A stretch of 64,000 nt of DNA. Origin: Streptomyces sp. CB03234 (GTDB lineage Bacteria > Actinomycetota > Actinomycetes > Streptomycetales > Streptomycetaceae). The position numbers and the translations under genes are program-made. The notes under the pieces are model-generated. The model had not been told where the DNA came from. It saw only the letters and a list, made by a program, of their open reading frames with translations, and did not search any database. Every line of letters starts with the position of its first letter. Position 1 is the first letter of the stretch. Positions 52,176 through 62,905 of this stretch are shown piece after piece. Location of the stretch: contig NZ_LIYH01000002.1 of assembly GCF_001905885.1 (NCBI RefSeq), forward strand, positions 1,045,591-1,109,590, written 5' to 3'.

Positions 52176-52827
52176 CTGTCGCGCGCGGGGCCCGCGAGGC
52201 GTCCCGTACCAGCTTCATGTACCGGTCCCAGTCCCAGTGCGGCCCCGGATCGGTGTGGTCGGTGCCCTCCACCTCCACATGGCCGATGATGTGCTCGCGG
52301 TCCACCGGTATGCCGTACCGCGCGCATATCCCGGCCGTCAGCCGCGCCGACGACGCGTACATCGCCCCTGTGAAGTCCTGCGGCCGGTCCACGAACCCCT
52401 CGTGCTCGATGCCGATGCTCCGCTCGTTCATGTCCCGGTTGCCCGCGTGGAACGCCACGTCCAGCTCGCGGATCATCTGGGCGACGTGCCCGTCCTTGCG
52501 TACGACGTAATGCGTCGCCGCCCCGTGGCCCGGGTCCTTGAACACCCTCAGCGCGGTCGGGAAGTCGCCCTGGACGACATGGATGACGACCCGGTCGATG
52601 GTGAAGTCGTCCGGACGGTCGGCGTACCGCCAGTTCGCCCGTGACGCCGCCGTCCACTGCGCGCCCGGATGGTCCAGCTCACCGGCCACGCGCTCCTTCT
52701 CCACGCCCGGCACCCGGTACCAGGCCTGCCGCAGCTCGTCGCGCGCCAGCACCGCCGCGCCCACGACGGCCGCCCCGCCGCCGATAAGCACGGCCCGCCG
52801 GCCGACCCCCCGCTTTTTCTCGCCCAT
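52168..52827 (-). CDS. N-acetylmuramoyl-L-alanine amidase (Amidase_2), Tat-type signal
   Basis: This 219-residue amidase cleaves the bond between MurNAc and the stem peptide. It has the Amidase_2/T7-lysozyme fold, with [10 protein letters not shown] (zinc His, about residues 82-91), [31 protein letters not shown] and a C-terminal [10 protein letters not shown]. The N-terminus carries [17 protein letters not shown], a twin-arginine-like signal or anchor. ATG 52827 is 60 bases from the divergent mnmA start. It is convergent with, and overlaps, the cysteine desulfurase gene. Confidence 0.92.
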   Translation of the reverse strand: MGEKKRGVGRRAVLIGGGAAVVGAAVLARDELRQAWYRVPGVEKERVAGELDHPGAQWTAASRANWRYADRPDDFTIDRVVIHVVQGDFPTALRVFKDPGHGAATHYVVRKDGHVAQMIRELDVAFHAGNRDMNERSIGIEHEGFVDRPQDFTGAMYASSARLTAGICARYGIPVDREHIIGHVEVEGTDHTDPGPHWDWDRYMKLVRDASRAPRATAS

Positions 52828-52887
52828 GTGATCGTCAACGCCTACGCACGTCGCCTTGGTTCCCGGGGCCCGTACCCTGGTAGGGCT

Positions 52888-54012
52888 ATGACTCAGACTT
52901 CCCAGCGCCCCCTCCGTGTGCTCGCCGCCATGTCGGGCGGCGTGGACTCCGCCGTCGCCGCCGCCCGCGCCGCCGAGGCCGGCCACGACGTCACCGGGGT
53001 GCACCTCGCCCTGTCCGCGAACCCCCAGTCCTTCCGTACCGGCGCACGAGGCTGTTGCACCATCGAGGACTCGCGCGACGCCCGCCGCGCGGCCGATGTG
53101 ATCGGCATCCCGTTCTACGTGTGGGACCTGGCCGAGCGGTTCCGTGAGGACGTCGTCGACGACTTCATCGCCGAGTACGAGGCGGGGCGCACCCCCAACC
53201 CCTGCCTGCGCTGCAACGAGAAGATCAAGTTCGCGGCGCTGCTGGACAAGGCGCTGGCGCTGGGCTTCGACGCGGTCTGTACCGGTCACTACGCGACGAT
53301 CGTGACCCGCGAGGACGGCACCCGGGAGCTCCACCGCGCCTCCGACATGGCCAAGGACCAGTCGTACGTCCTCGGTGTCCTGGACGAGAAGCAGCTCGCG
53401 CACGCGATGTTCCCGCTGGGCGACACCCTCACCACCAAGGACGAGATCCGCGCCGAGGCGGAGCGCCGGGGCCTGGCGGTCGCGAAGAAGCCCGACAGCC
53501 ACGACATCTGCTTCATCGCGGACGGCGACACCCAGGGCTTCCTCGCCTCCCGCCTGGGCAAGGCGGAGGGCGACATCGTCGACGAGTCCGGCGCCAGGAT
53601 CGGCACCCACGACGGCGCCTACGGCTTCACCATCGGCCAGCGCAAGGGCCTCCGCATCGGCCACCCGGCCCCGGACGGCAAGCCCCGCTACGTCCTGGAC
53701 ATCTCGCCGGTCAACAACACGGTCACCGTCGGCCCGGCCGAGGCGCTCGACGTCACCGCGCTGACCGCCATCAAGCCCCGCTGGTGCGGCACGGCCCCCT
53801 CCGGCCCCGGCACCTACACGGCCCAGCTCCGCGCCCACGGCGGCGAGACCCCGGTCACGGCCACCCTGGAGGACGGCGAGCTGCGGGTGACGTTCGCGGA
53901 GCCGGTCCGCGGCGTCGCCCCCGGCCAGGCGATCGTCCTGTACGACGACACCCGCGTGGTCGGCTCCGCCACCATCGCCACGACGACCCGCCGGGCGGCC
54001 GTCGGCGCCTGA
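52888..54012 (+). CDS. mnmA: tRNA 2-thiouridine synthase MnmA (TrmU)
   Basis: This 374-residue enzyme adds sulfur to U34 of Lys, Glu and Gln tRNAs. The PP-loop [13 protein letters not shown] is at residues about 13-25. The first catalytic cysteine is in RCNEKIKF and the second in [11 protein letters not shown], both conserved. The C-terminal beta-barrels are present. The ATG at 52888 has TACCCT and TAGGGCT boxes immediately upstream instead of a ribosome site, so the transcript is probably leaderless. The cysteine desulfurase two genes upstream is the probable sulfur donor. Confidence 0.96.
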   Translation: MTQTSQRPLRVLAAMSGGVDSAVAAARAAEAGHDVTGVHLALSANPQSFRTGARGCCTIEDSRDARRAADVIGIPFYVWDLAERFREDVVDDFIAEYEAGRTPNPCLRCNEKIKFAALLDKALALGFDAVCTGHYATIVTREDGTRELHRASDMAKDQSYVLGVLDEKQLAHAMFPLGDTLTTKDEIRAEAERRGLAVAKKPDSHDICFIADGDTQGFLASRLGKAEGDIVDESGARIGTHDGAYGFTIGQRKGLRIGHPAPDGKPRYVLDISPVNNTVTVGPAEALDVTALTAIKPRWCGTAPSGPGTYTAQLRAHGGETPVTATLEDGELRVTFAEPVRGVAPGQAIVLYDDTRVVGSATIATTTRRAAVGA

Positions 54013-54199
54013 AGAGGGGCGGTCGCGCGGGGCGCGGTTGAGTGACCGCACCCTTGCGCGGGCCCGGACGGCCCTGCTACATGCTGGGCGTCAACCTTCG
54101 GACTGATCCCTTCCACGGTCACGGAAACCCCGCTGGCCTGCGCTAATGTCACGGGGCGCACAGCGTGCGGCTGTACGCGTCCAAGGAGGCATACGGGGG

Positions 54200-54643
54200 A
54201 TGGAGTCCGTGACGTATTCGGACCGGTGGCAGGAACTGTACGAGCTGGCGTCGGCACCGAGCGCTGCGGCAGGGGTGGGCCAGGAGCGGATGTCGCTGGC
54301 CTCGGCGAGCGCGCCGGGCCCCGGGGGCGACAAGCTGAACCACAGCGGCGGGCCGTGGACCAAGGCGTCCAGTACCGCCGGCGAGCTGCGCACCAACACG
54401 GAGACGAGCCGCAGCTCGCTCGGCCCGGGCCATGAGGGCATCGACGCGGGCGCGGCGGGCCTGACGTCCGTGGCCTCCCTCAAGGCGGTCCTGACCTCTT
54501 GGGAGGAACGCCTTTCCGGCGTACGGGACGAGTGCGAGTACCTCACCGGGGCGCTGTCGAAGGTCGCCAAGGAGATGGGCGAGACCGACACAGCGGTGGA
54601 GAGCTCGTTCAACGCGGCCCGGAAGGGCGACCAGGACCGGTGA
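54200..54643 (+). CDS. WXG100-like helical protein, first gene of a DUF1023 operon
   Basis: This 147-residue protein has no signal peptide. After a disordered Ser/Gly/Ala-rich N-terminal half, helices run over about residues 75-140, with LTSWEERLSGVRDECEYL and SKVAKEMGETDTAVESSF. The spacing and the W..RL pattern resemble ESX/WXG100-type substrates or their fusions, but the exact WXG motif is missing. AAGGAGG lies ten bases before the ATG. Its TGA overlaps the GTG of the next gene, so it is obligatorily co-translated with the hydrolase and likely its partner. Confidence 0.72.
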   Translation: MESVTYSDRWQELYELASAPSAAAGVGQERMSLASASAPGPGGDKLNHSGGPWTKASSTAGELRTNTETSRSSLGPGHEGIDAGAAGLTSVASLKAVLTSWEERLSGVRDECEYLTGALSKVAKEMGETDTAVESSFNAARKGDQDR

Positions 54644-56409
54644 CCGGCACCACACTGACCTGGCAGCTCCTGCGGGACCTGAAGCCGGCCGAGTTCGAGG
54701 ACGCGGGCGACAAGTGGCACGAGGTGTCCAGTCGGTCCGACTCGGACCGGATCCGGGTGGACCGGCTGATGACGGCGAAGCTGCGCGAGACGCAGGAGAG
54801 CCAGTCCGCGGGGGCGGCCCTCGGCCGGCTGCAGCGGCTCAGCCGCAACTACCAGTACCTGCACAGCGAGTGCGGGCTGATCCGTACGACCCTGAACGGC
54901 CTGGCCGCCGATCTGGCGGTACCGCAGCGGCAGTTGAAGCAGGCGCTGGACGAGGCGGCCGAGCTGAAGCTCACTGTCCACGAGGACGGCTCGGTCAGTT
55001 ATCCGGCCGCGCCCGCCGAGACACTCATCGGGAAGAACGAGGCCCCCGGTGGCAAGGTCAGCGGGCGCCTCCCGCTGGATCGGCCAGGCCTGGGCGACGG
55101 CGGCCACACGCCCCTGAAGCCGCTCAATCCCCACGCGGAGAAGGCTCAGGAAATCGCCGACCGAATCGGCCAAGCCGTGCGATCCGCCGCCGAGATCGAC
55201 CGCAGGTACGCCGGAACGCTGGACAAGCTCAAGGCGGCGAAGGGCCTGGACGTCACCGCGGCGACCTTGAAGGACGTCGCCCAGGACACCGCCGGCGTAC
55301 GCGATGTGGCGGGTACGCACCTCGGCCGCGAGATTCCGATGGACAAGTCCCCTGCCGAGCGCAAGGCATGGTGGGACAGCCTGCCCGAGGAGCAGCGCCG
55401 GGAGTACCTCGACATCGCGCCGGACCTCATCGGGGGCGTGGACGGCATCCCGGCGGTCGTACGTGACGAGGCGAACCGGAAGTACCTGCCGTTGCTCATC
55501 GGCGACCTCGCCGCGCGGGGCGACGACGACTCGCAGACGAAGCTCGACGCACTGCGCATGATCCAGGACAAGCTCAGCAAGCCGAGCGACCCGCCCATGT
55601 TCCTGCTGGGTGTCGGGGACGAGGGCAACGGCCGTGCGATCGTCTCGTACGGCAACCCTGACGTGTCGAAGAACGTGTCGGCGTACGTGCCGGGTCTCGG
55701 CACCAAGCTGGACGACGAGTTCGTCACGGACACGATGAAGCGGGCGGAGGACACGGCGATCGGCGCCCGGGACGTGGACCCGTCCAGTGCGTCGATCATC
55801 TGGCTGGGTTACGACGCTCCGGGCATCCTGGACGTCGGGAGCACGGGTGACGCCGAAAGGGGCGCCCCCGCATACAACAACTTCATGTCCGGGCTGGAAG
55901 CCACGAATGAGAACCGTGATCCGCACGTCACCGCCATCGGGCATTCCTACGGATCGCTCACCGTGGGCACGGCGGCCAAGCAGTCGGGCGGAATTCCGGG
56001 CGTGGACGACATCATCCTGCTGGGCAGCCCCGGAGTCGGTGTGGAGAAGGCCGAAGACCTGGGTGTTGGCAAGGAGCATGTTTTCGTTGGCTCGGCGGAC
56101 AACGACCCGGTCACGCACCTTCCCTCGAAGGACGAAATCGCCATGGGAGGCCCCCTGGGTGGCCTCGTCTTCCGTGACCTTTTGGATGTGGGCAACGACG
56201 ACGTCTACTTCGGCAAGGACCCGGCCAGCGAAGCCTTCGGTGCCCAGCGCTTCCTGGTCGATGACGGGCCGCGCCTGGTGTTCGAGTTCGGCGGCTTCGA
56301 CGCCCACTCCCAGTACTTCACGCCGAAGAAGGACATGGTGTCCGCGGAGAACATCGCTGCGATCGTCGGGGGCCGTCCACAAGACGTCATCAAGGAGGAG
56401 TACCGGTGA
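54640..56409 (+). CDS. DUF1023 alpha/beta-hydrolase with N-terminal WXG-like helical domain
   Basis: In this 589-residue protein, residues 1-110 are a helical bundle beginning TWQLLRDLKPAEFEDAGDKW. Residues about 150-290 are a second helical region with WWDSLPEEQRREYL and PAVVRDEANR. Residues about 310-560 form the DUF1023 (Abhydrolase_8) alpha/beta-hydrolase, with nucleophile AIGHSYGSLTVG, acid SADNDPVTHLP and histidine FDAHSQYF. There is no signal peptide. Family members in actinobacteria are predicted lipases or esterases, often linked to type VII secretion. GTG 54640 is inside the upstream stop, and the lipoprotein start is inside its own stop. Confidence 0.87.
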   Translation: MTGTTLTWQLLRDLKPAEFEDAGDKWHEVSSRSDSDRIRVDRLMTAKLRETQESQSAGAALGRLQRLSRNYQYLHSECGLIRTTLNGLAADLAVPQRQLKQALDEAAELKLTVHEDGSVSYPAAPAETLIGKNEAPGGKVSGRLPLDRPGLGDGGHTPLKPLNPHAEKAQEIADRIGQAVRSAAEIDRRYAGTLDKLKAAKGLDVTAATLKDVAQDTAGVRDVAGTHLGREIPMDKSPAERKAWWDSLPEEQRREYLDIAPDLIGGVDGIPAVVRDEANRKYLPLLIGDLAARGDDDSQTKLDALRMIQDKLSKPSDPPMFLLGVGDEGNGRAIVSYGNPDVSKNVSAYVPGLGTKLDDEFVTDTMKRAEDTAIGARDVDPSSASIIWLGYDAPGILDVGSTGDAERGAPAYNNFMSGLEATNENRDPHVTAIGHSYGSLTVGTAAKQSGGIPGVDDIILLGSPGVGVEKAEDLGVGKEHVFVGSADNDPVTHLPSKDEIAMGGPLGGLVFRDLLDVGNDDVYFGKDPASEAFGAQRFLVDDGPRLVFEFGGFDAHSQYFTPKKDMVSAENIAAIVGGRPQDVIKEEYR

Positions 56410-56999
56410 AGCACGTGACGCGGGCCATCCACACGGCGGTCTCGGCTGCCCTGGTAGCCGCGTTGCTCGGCGGCTGCACGATCATCGGGGGTAGCGAGAA
56501 GAGTGGAGGTACCGCAGCCATGGACATGCAGGACGCGGCAGAGCACGCCGACGCGATGCTGGACACGACGATCAAGGCGGTCGTCCCGGAGATCCAGTGG
56601 ACGCATCACAACACGACCACCGGAAGCTGCGACGTCTCCCGCCGCAGGAAGGTCATGACCATCATCTCGGATGAGCGCCGGGGCAGTTTCCTCGGCGTGA
56701 TCGAACGCTTCTGGAAAGAGAGCGGCTACAAGATCACGGCTGTGAGGAAGAGCGTGGACCGGCCCGCCATTTTCGCGGAGTCGCCCGACGGCTTCGGGAT
56801 CAGTCTGGTCTTCGGCCACGCGGGACAGGCGGTCTTCGAGGTCGCTACCCCCTGCGTACAGCAGTCCGAGGTCGCCGAGCCGACGACCAAGCCGAACGGG
56901 CCGGCGTACCCGCTGGGCAAGATCCCCACCCCCAACGTCCGCTCCGATTTCTGGTCCGCCGAGACGCCCGTACCCGGTTCGCCCTCGCCGTCCTCCTGA
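56406..56999 (+). CDS. Putative lipoprotein of the DUF1023 operon
   Basis: This 197-residue lipoprotein has lipobox ALLGGCTIIGG (Cys near residue 24). The mature part contains CDVSRRRKVM and VATPCVQQSE, whose cysteines could pair, and an alpha/beta pattern (FLGVIERFWKESGYKITAV) seen in many actinobacterial lipoproteins of unknown function. The C-terminus is Pro/Ser-rich. It starts in a GTGA overlap with the hydrolase gene, so hydrolase and surface lipoprotein are made together. An immunity or docking role is conceivable but not shown. Confidence 0.8.
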   Translation: MKHVTRAIHTAVSAALVAALLGGCTIIGGSEKSGGTAAMDMQDAAEHADAMLDTTIKAVVPEIQWTHHNTTTGSCDVSRRRKVMTIISDERRGSFLGVIERFWKESGYKITAVRKSVDRPAIFAESPDGFGISLVFGHAGQAVFEVATPCVQQSEVAEPTTKPNGPAYPLGKIPTPNVRSDFWSAETPVPGSPSPSS

Positions 57000-57006
57000 G
57001 CCGCGC

Positions 57007-57795
57007 TCAGCCGCTCTCGCGGAAGAAGTCCGTCAGCGGCGGCGCCAGGACCTGCGGCGCCACCGCGTGGGTCTGGCCCGTCAGGGTGCTGTGGCGGGCG
57101 TTCGGGAGGGCGTGGGCGACCGTGCGGGCGGCGTCGCGCAGCCAGGACGGGCTCGCGCCGCCGTCGATGACCAGGACGCGCGTGGTGACGGTGGCCAGGC
57201 GCTCGGTGGGCACCAGGCTGTCGCCGAGCACGGCGTGGTCGTACGACAGGGTGTGGGCCACCGCCTCCAGCGCGGCCCAGGCGGGGGAGGCGCGGAGGCC
57301 CGCGAGTTGGTCGGGCGGCATCTCGGACAGGAACAGCGCCAGCGCGTCACCGCGCCGCCCGTCGGCGAGGAGCCGCTCCAGGCGCCGTGTCTGCTCGGTG
57401 AACTTCTCCCGGTTCGCCGGGTCGGCACTGTACGGCGGCTCGTACACGGCCAGCCGGGGAATCGGGACCCCCGTCGCCGCCGCCTGAAGGGCCAGTACGC
57501 CGCCCGACGACATGCCGTACACGCTCGCGCTGCCGCCGGCCTCCGCCACGAGCGCCGCCAGGTCCTCGACCTCCCGCTCGACGGCGTAAGGGACGGCGTC
57601 CCCGCTGCCGCCCCGGCCGCGCCGGTCGTAGGTGTACGTGGTGAAGTGCGGCGCCAGCAGGTCCGCGAGGGGCGCCTCGGTCGCCGCCGTGCACAGCGCC
57701 CCGCTGACCAGGATCAGTGGCGGGCCGTCACCGCGCCGCTCGTACGCGATGGGGGTGCCGTCGGCAGACGTGATCTTTCCGCTGAGGTTCTCCAT
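57007..57795 (-). CDS. Alpha/beta-hydrolase
   Basis: This 262-residue soluble hydrolase has the oxyanion segment LILVSGALCTAATEAPLADL (about residues 27-46), YDRRGRGGSGD, the nucleophile elbow VYGMSSGGVLAL (Ser about 96) and a C-terminal histidine in TGQTHAVAP. The substrate is unknown; similar proteins act as esterases or lactonases. It ends seven bases from the convergent lipoprotein gene. The DUF427 gene lies upstream on the same strand, separated by a hairpin. Confidence 0.85.
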   Translation of the reverse strand: MENLSGKITSADGTPIAYERRGDGPPLILVSGALCTAATEAPLADLLAPHFTTYTYDRRGRGGSGDAVPYAVEREVEDLAALVAEAGGSASVYGMSSGGVLALQAAATGVPIPRLAVYEPPYSADPANREKFTEQTRRLERLLADGRRGDALALFLSEMPPDQLAGLRASPAWAALEAVAHTLSYDHAVLGDSLVPTERLATVTTRVLVIDGGASPSWLRDAARTVAHALPNARHSTLTGQTHAVAPQVLAPPLTDFFRESG

Positions 57796-57838
57796 ACCGG
57801 GGTAGACCGGCGCCGCGCGCGGAACTCATCGCCCGCCG

Positions 57839-58162
57839 TCACACCACCTCTGTTTCGTAGAAACAGAGGTGGTTCTTGATCTCGGCGACCTCCGGCTCGG
57901 GGTCGGGGTACGCCCACACCGCGTCCTTCGCGCCCGGCAGGGACCAGTAGGACGCCGTGCCCTTGAACGGGCAGTACGTGTGCGTGTCGGAGGGCGACAG
58001 CAGCTCCGTACGGACGTCCTCGGCGGGCAGGTAGTAGCGCACGGGACAGCCCGTCTCGCGCAGCACCAGCGGGCGCCGGCTCTCCGCGATCACGTGACCG
58101 TCGTGGACGACGCGTACATGCTCGGTGCCCTGCTCGATGGTGATGCGGTGTCCTGTCGTCAT
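57839..58162 (-). CDS. DUF427 domain protein
   Basis: This 107-residue protein matches DUF427 (PF04248), small all-beta proteins of unknown function. Conserved residues are seen in RRPLVLRETGCPVRYYLPAED and the CPFKGTASYW signature (about residues 65-74), with the usual aromatic KNHLCFYE end. The last 11 codons also encode a perfect 14-bp hairpin. ATG 58162 has no clear ribosome site. The start is 51 bases from the divergent LOG-like gene. Confidence 0.88.
   Translation of the reverse strand: MTTGHRITIEQGTEHVRVVHDGHVIAESRRPLVLRETGCPVRYYLPAEDVRTELLSPSDTHTYCPFKGTASYWSLPGAKDAVWAYPDPEPEVAEIKNHLCFYETEVV
57843..57873 (-). terminator. 14-bp perfect hairpin inside the 3' end of the DUF427 gene
   Basis: ACCACCTCTGTTTC and GAAACAGAGGTGGT pair perfectly around a three-base loop. 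The whole stem lies within the last codons, ending just before the stop. It probably terminates transcription and lies upstream of the alpha/beta-hydrolase gene. Confidence 0.75.
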
Positions 58163-58213
58163 GGCCGGTTCAACGGCCGGGGCCGGCGACCCCATTCCCC
58201 GTACAGTTTCGTC

Positions 58214-58753
58214 ATGAACATTTGTGTCTTCCTGTCCGCCGCCGATCTCGACGAGCGCTACACCGTGCCCGCCCGCGAATTCGCCGGGCTGCTCGGCAAG
58301 GGCGGGCACACCCTGGTGTGGGGCGGCAGCGACGTCGGCCTGATGAAGGTCGTCGCGGACGGGGTCCAGGAGGCGGGCGGGCGGCTCGTCGGCGTGTCCG
58401 TGGACTTCCTGGCCGCCAAGGCGCGGCCCGGGGCCGACGAGATGGTCTTCGCCAAGGACCTCGCCGAGCGCAAGGCGCTGATGCTCGCCAAGTCCGACGC
58501 GGTCGTCATCATGGTCGGCGGCACCGGAACCCTCGACGAGGCCACCGAGATCCTGGAGCTGAAGAAGCACGGCAAGCACACCAAGCCCGTGGTGCTGCTC
58601 AACGCGGCGGGCTTCTACGACGGCCTGAAGGAGCAGTTCCGGCGGATGGAGGCCGAGGGCTTCCTGCCGCTGCCGCTCACCGACCTGGTGTTCTTCGCCG
58701 AGGACGGGGTCTCGGCCCTCGCCTACCTGGAGGAGAGTGCGGGGATCCGGTAG
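58214..58753 (+). CDS. LOG/lysine-decarboxylase-like Rossmann protein (TIGR00730-related)
   Basis: This 179-residue Rossmann-fold protein is related to the LOG family (nucleotide 5'-monophosphate phosphoribohydrolases). It has NICVFLSAAD, HTLVWGGSDVGLMKVVADGV, the RKALML segment and VGGTGTLDEATEI (about residues 100-112). The family consensus is PGGxGTxxE; here the Pro is Val, and the first loop reads GGSDVGLMK rather than GGGxxGLMG, so activity may be altered. The ATG lies seven bases after TACAGT with no ribosome site, suggesting a leaderless transcript. Confidence 0.8.
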   Translation: MNICVFLSAADLDERYTVPAREFAGLLGKGGHTLVWGGSDVGLMKVVADGVQEAGGRLVGVSVDFLAAKARPGADEMVFAKDLAERKALMLAKSDAVVIMVGGTGTLDEATEILELKKHGKHTKPVVLLNAAGFYDGLKEQFRRMEAEGFLPLPLTDLVFFAEDGVSALAYLEESAGIR

Positions 58754-58781
58754 CCGCCGTCCGGATGCGAGCATGGGCCGT

Positions 58782-59467
58782 ATGGCTACACACATGATCA
58801 CCGGGGCGGGCTCCGGCATCGGCGCGGCCGTCGCGCGCCGCCTGCACGAGCGGGGCGACGACCTCGTCCTGCTGGCCCGTGACGCCGGGCGTGCCAAGGA
58901 ACTGGCGGACACCTACCCCGGCGCCCGCACCCTCGTCGGCGACCTCGCGAACCCCGACCGGCTCTCCTGGGCCTTCTCCCACCAGACCCTCCCGGACCGG
59001 CTCGACTCGCTGCTGCACATCGCGGGCGTCGTCGACCTCGGGCGCGTCGGCGACCTCACCACCAAGGCCTGGCGCAGCCAGCTGGAGGTGAACCTCATCG
59101 CGCCCGCCGAGCTGACCCGGCTGCTCCTGCCGCAACTGCGGGTGTCCCAGGGGCACGTGGTGTTCGTCAACTCCGGCGCCGGTCTGAACGCACACGCCGA
59201 ATGGTCCGCGTACGCCGCCTCCAAGCACGGCCTCAAGGCGCTGGCCGACTCACTGCGCCAGGAGGAGCACGGCAACGGTGTGCGCGTCACGTCCGTGTAT
59301 CCGGGCCGTACGGCCAGCCCCATGCAGGCCAAGGTGCACCAGCAGGAGGGCAAGGAGTACGACGCCTCCCGCTGGATCGACCCGGAGTCGGTCGCCACGG
59401 CGATCCTGACGGCCATCGACCTGCCGCGTGACGCGGAGATCAACGACCTGACGGTGCGGCCGGGACG

Positions 59468-59471
<4 letters not shown>
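58782..59471 (+). CDS. Short-chain dehydrogenase/reductase
   Basis: This 229-residue classical SDR has the cofactor loop TGAGSGIGAAVARRL (about residues 6-20), HIAGVVDLG in place of NNAG, catalytic Ser in FVNSGAG and YAASK (Tyr/Lys). The substrate is unknown. ATG 58782 was chosen; ATG 58773 is also in frame. Its TGA overlaps the ATG of the core-MetE-like gene (ATGA), so the two are co-translated. Confidence 0.92.
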
Positions 59472-62679
<3,208 letters not shown>

Positions 62680-62905
62680 GGCGGGGAACGCCCGGTGAAG
62701 GTCACCCGTTCAGCGCATACCAGATGGATAAGGGTGGCCGGGTCGCATTCGGGCAAGACCAGTAGAGCGCTGCCCGTCGGAGCCTTCTGCGGCCTACTGT
62801 TGAGACGGCGCCTGTCGTGCACGGACGCGGGGTCGAATCCGGCCGTGCCGGCATGACAACGGGCCATCGCGTGGCAACGGCACCGCCGGCTGTGAGAGGG
62901 ACGGA

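Noticed and set aside
54640..56409. A classical polymorphic toxin with a nuclease C-terminus
   Set aside because: The C-terminal part is a complete alpha/beta-hydrolase with Ser, Asp and His motifs and shows no nuclease or deaminase motif.
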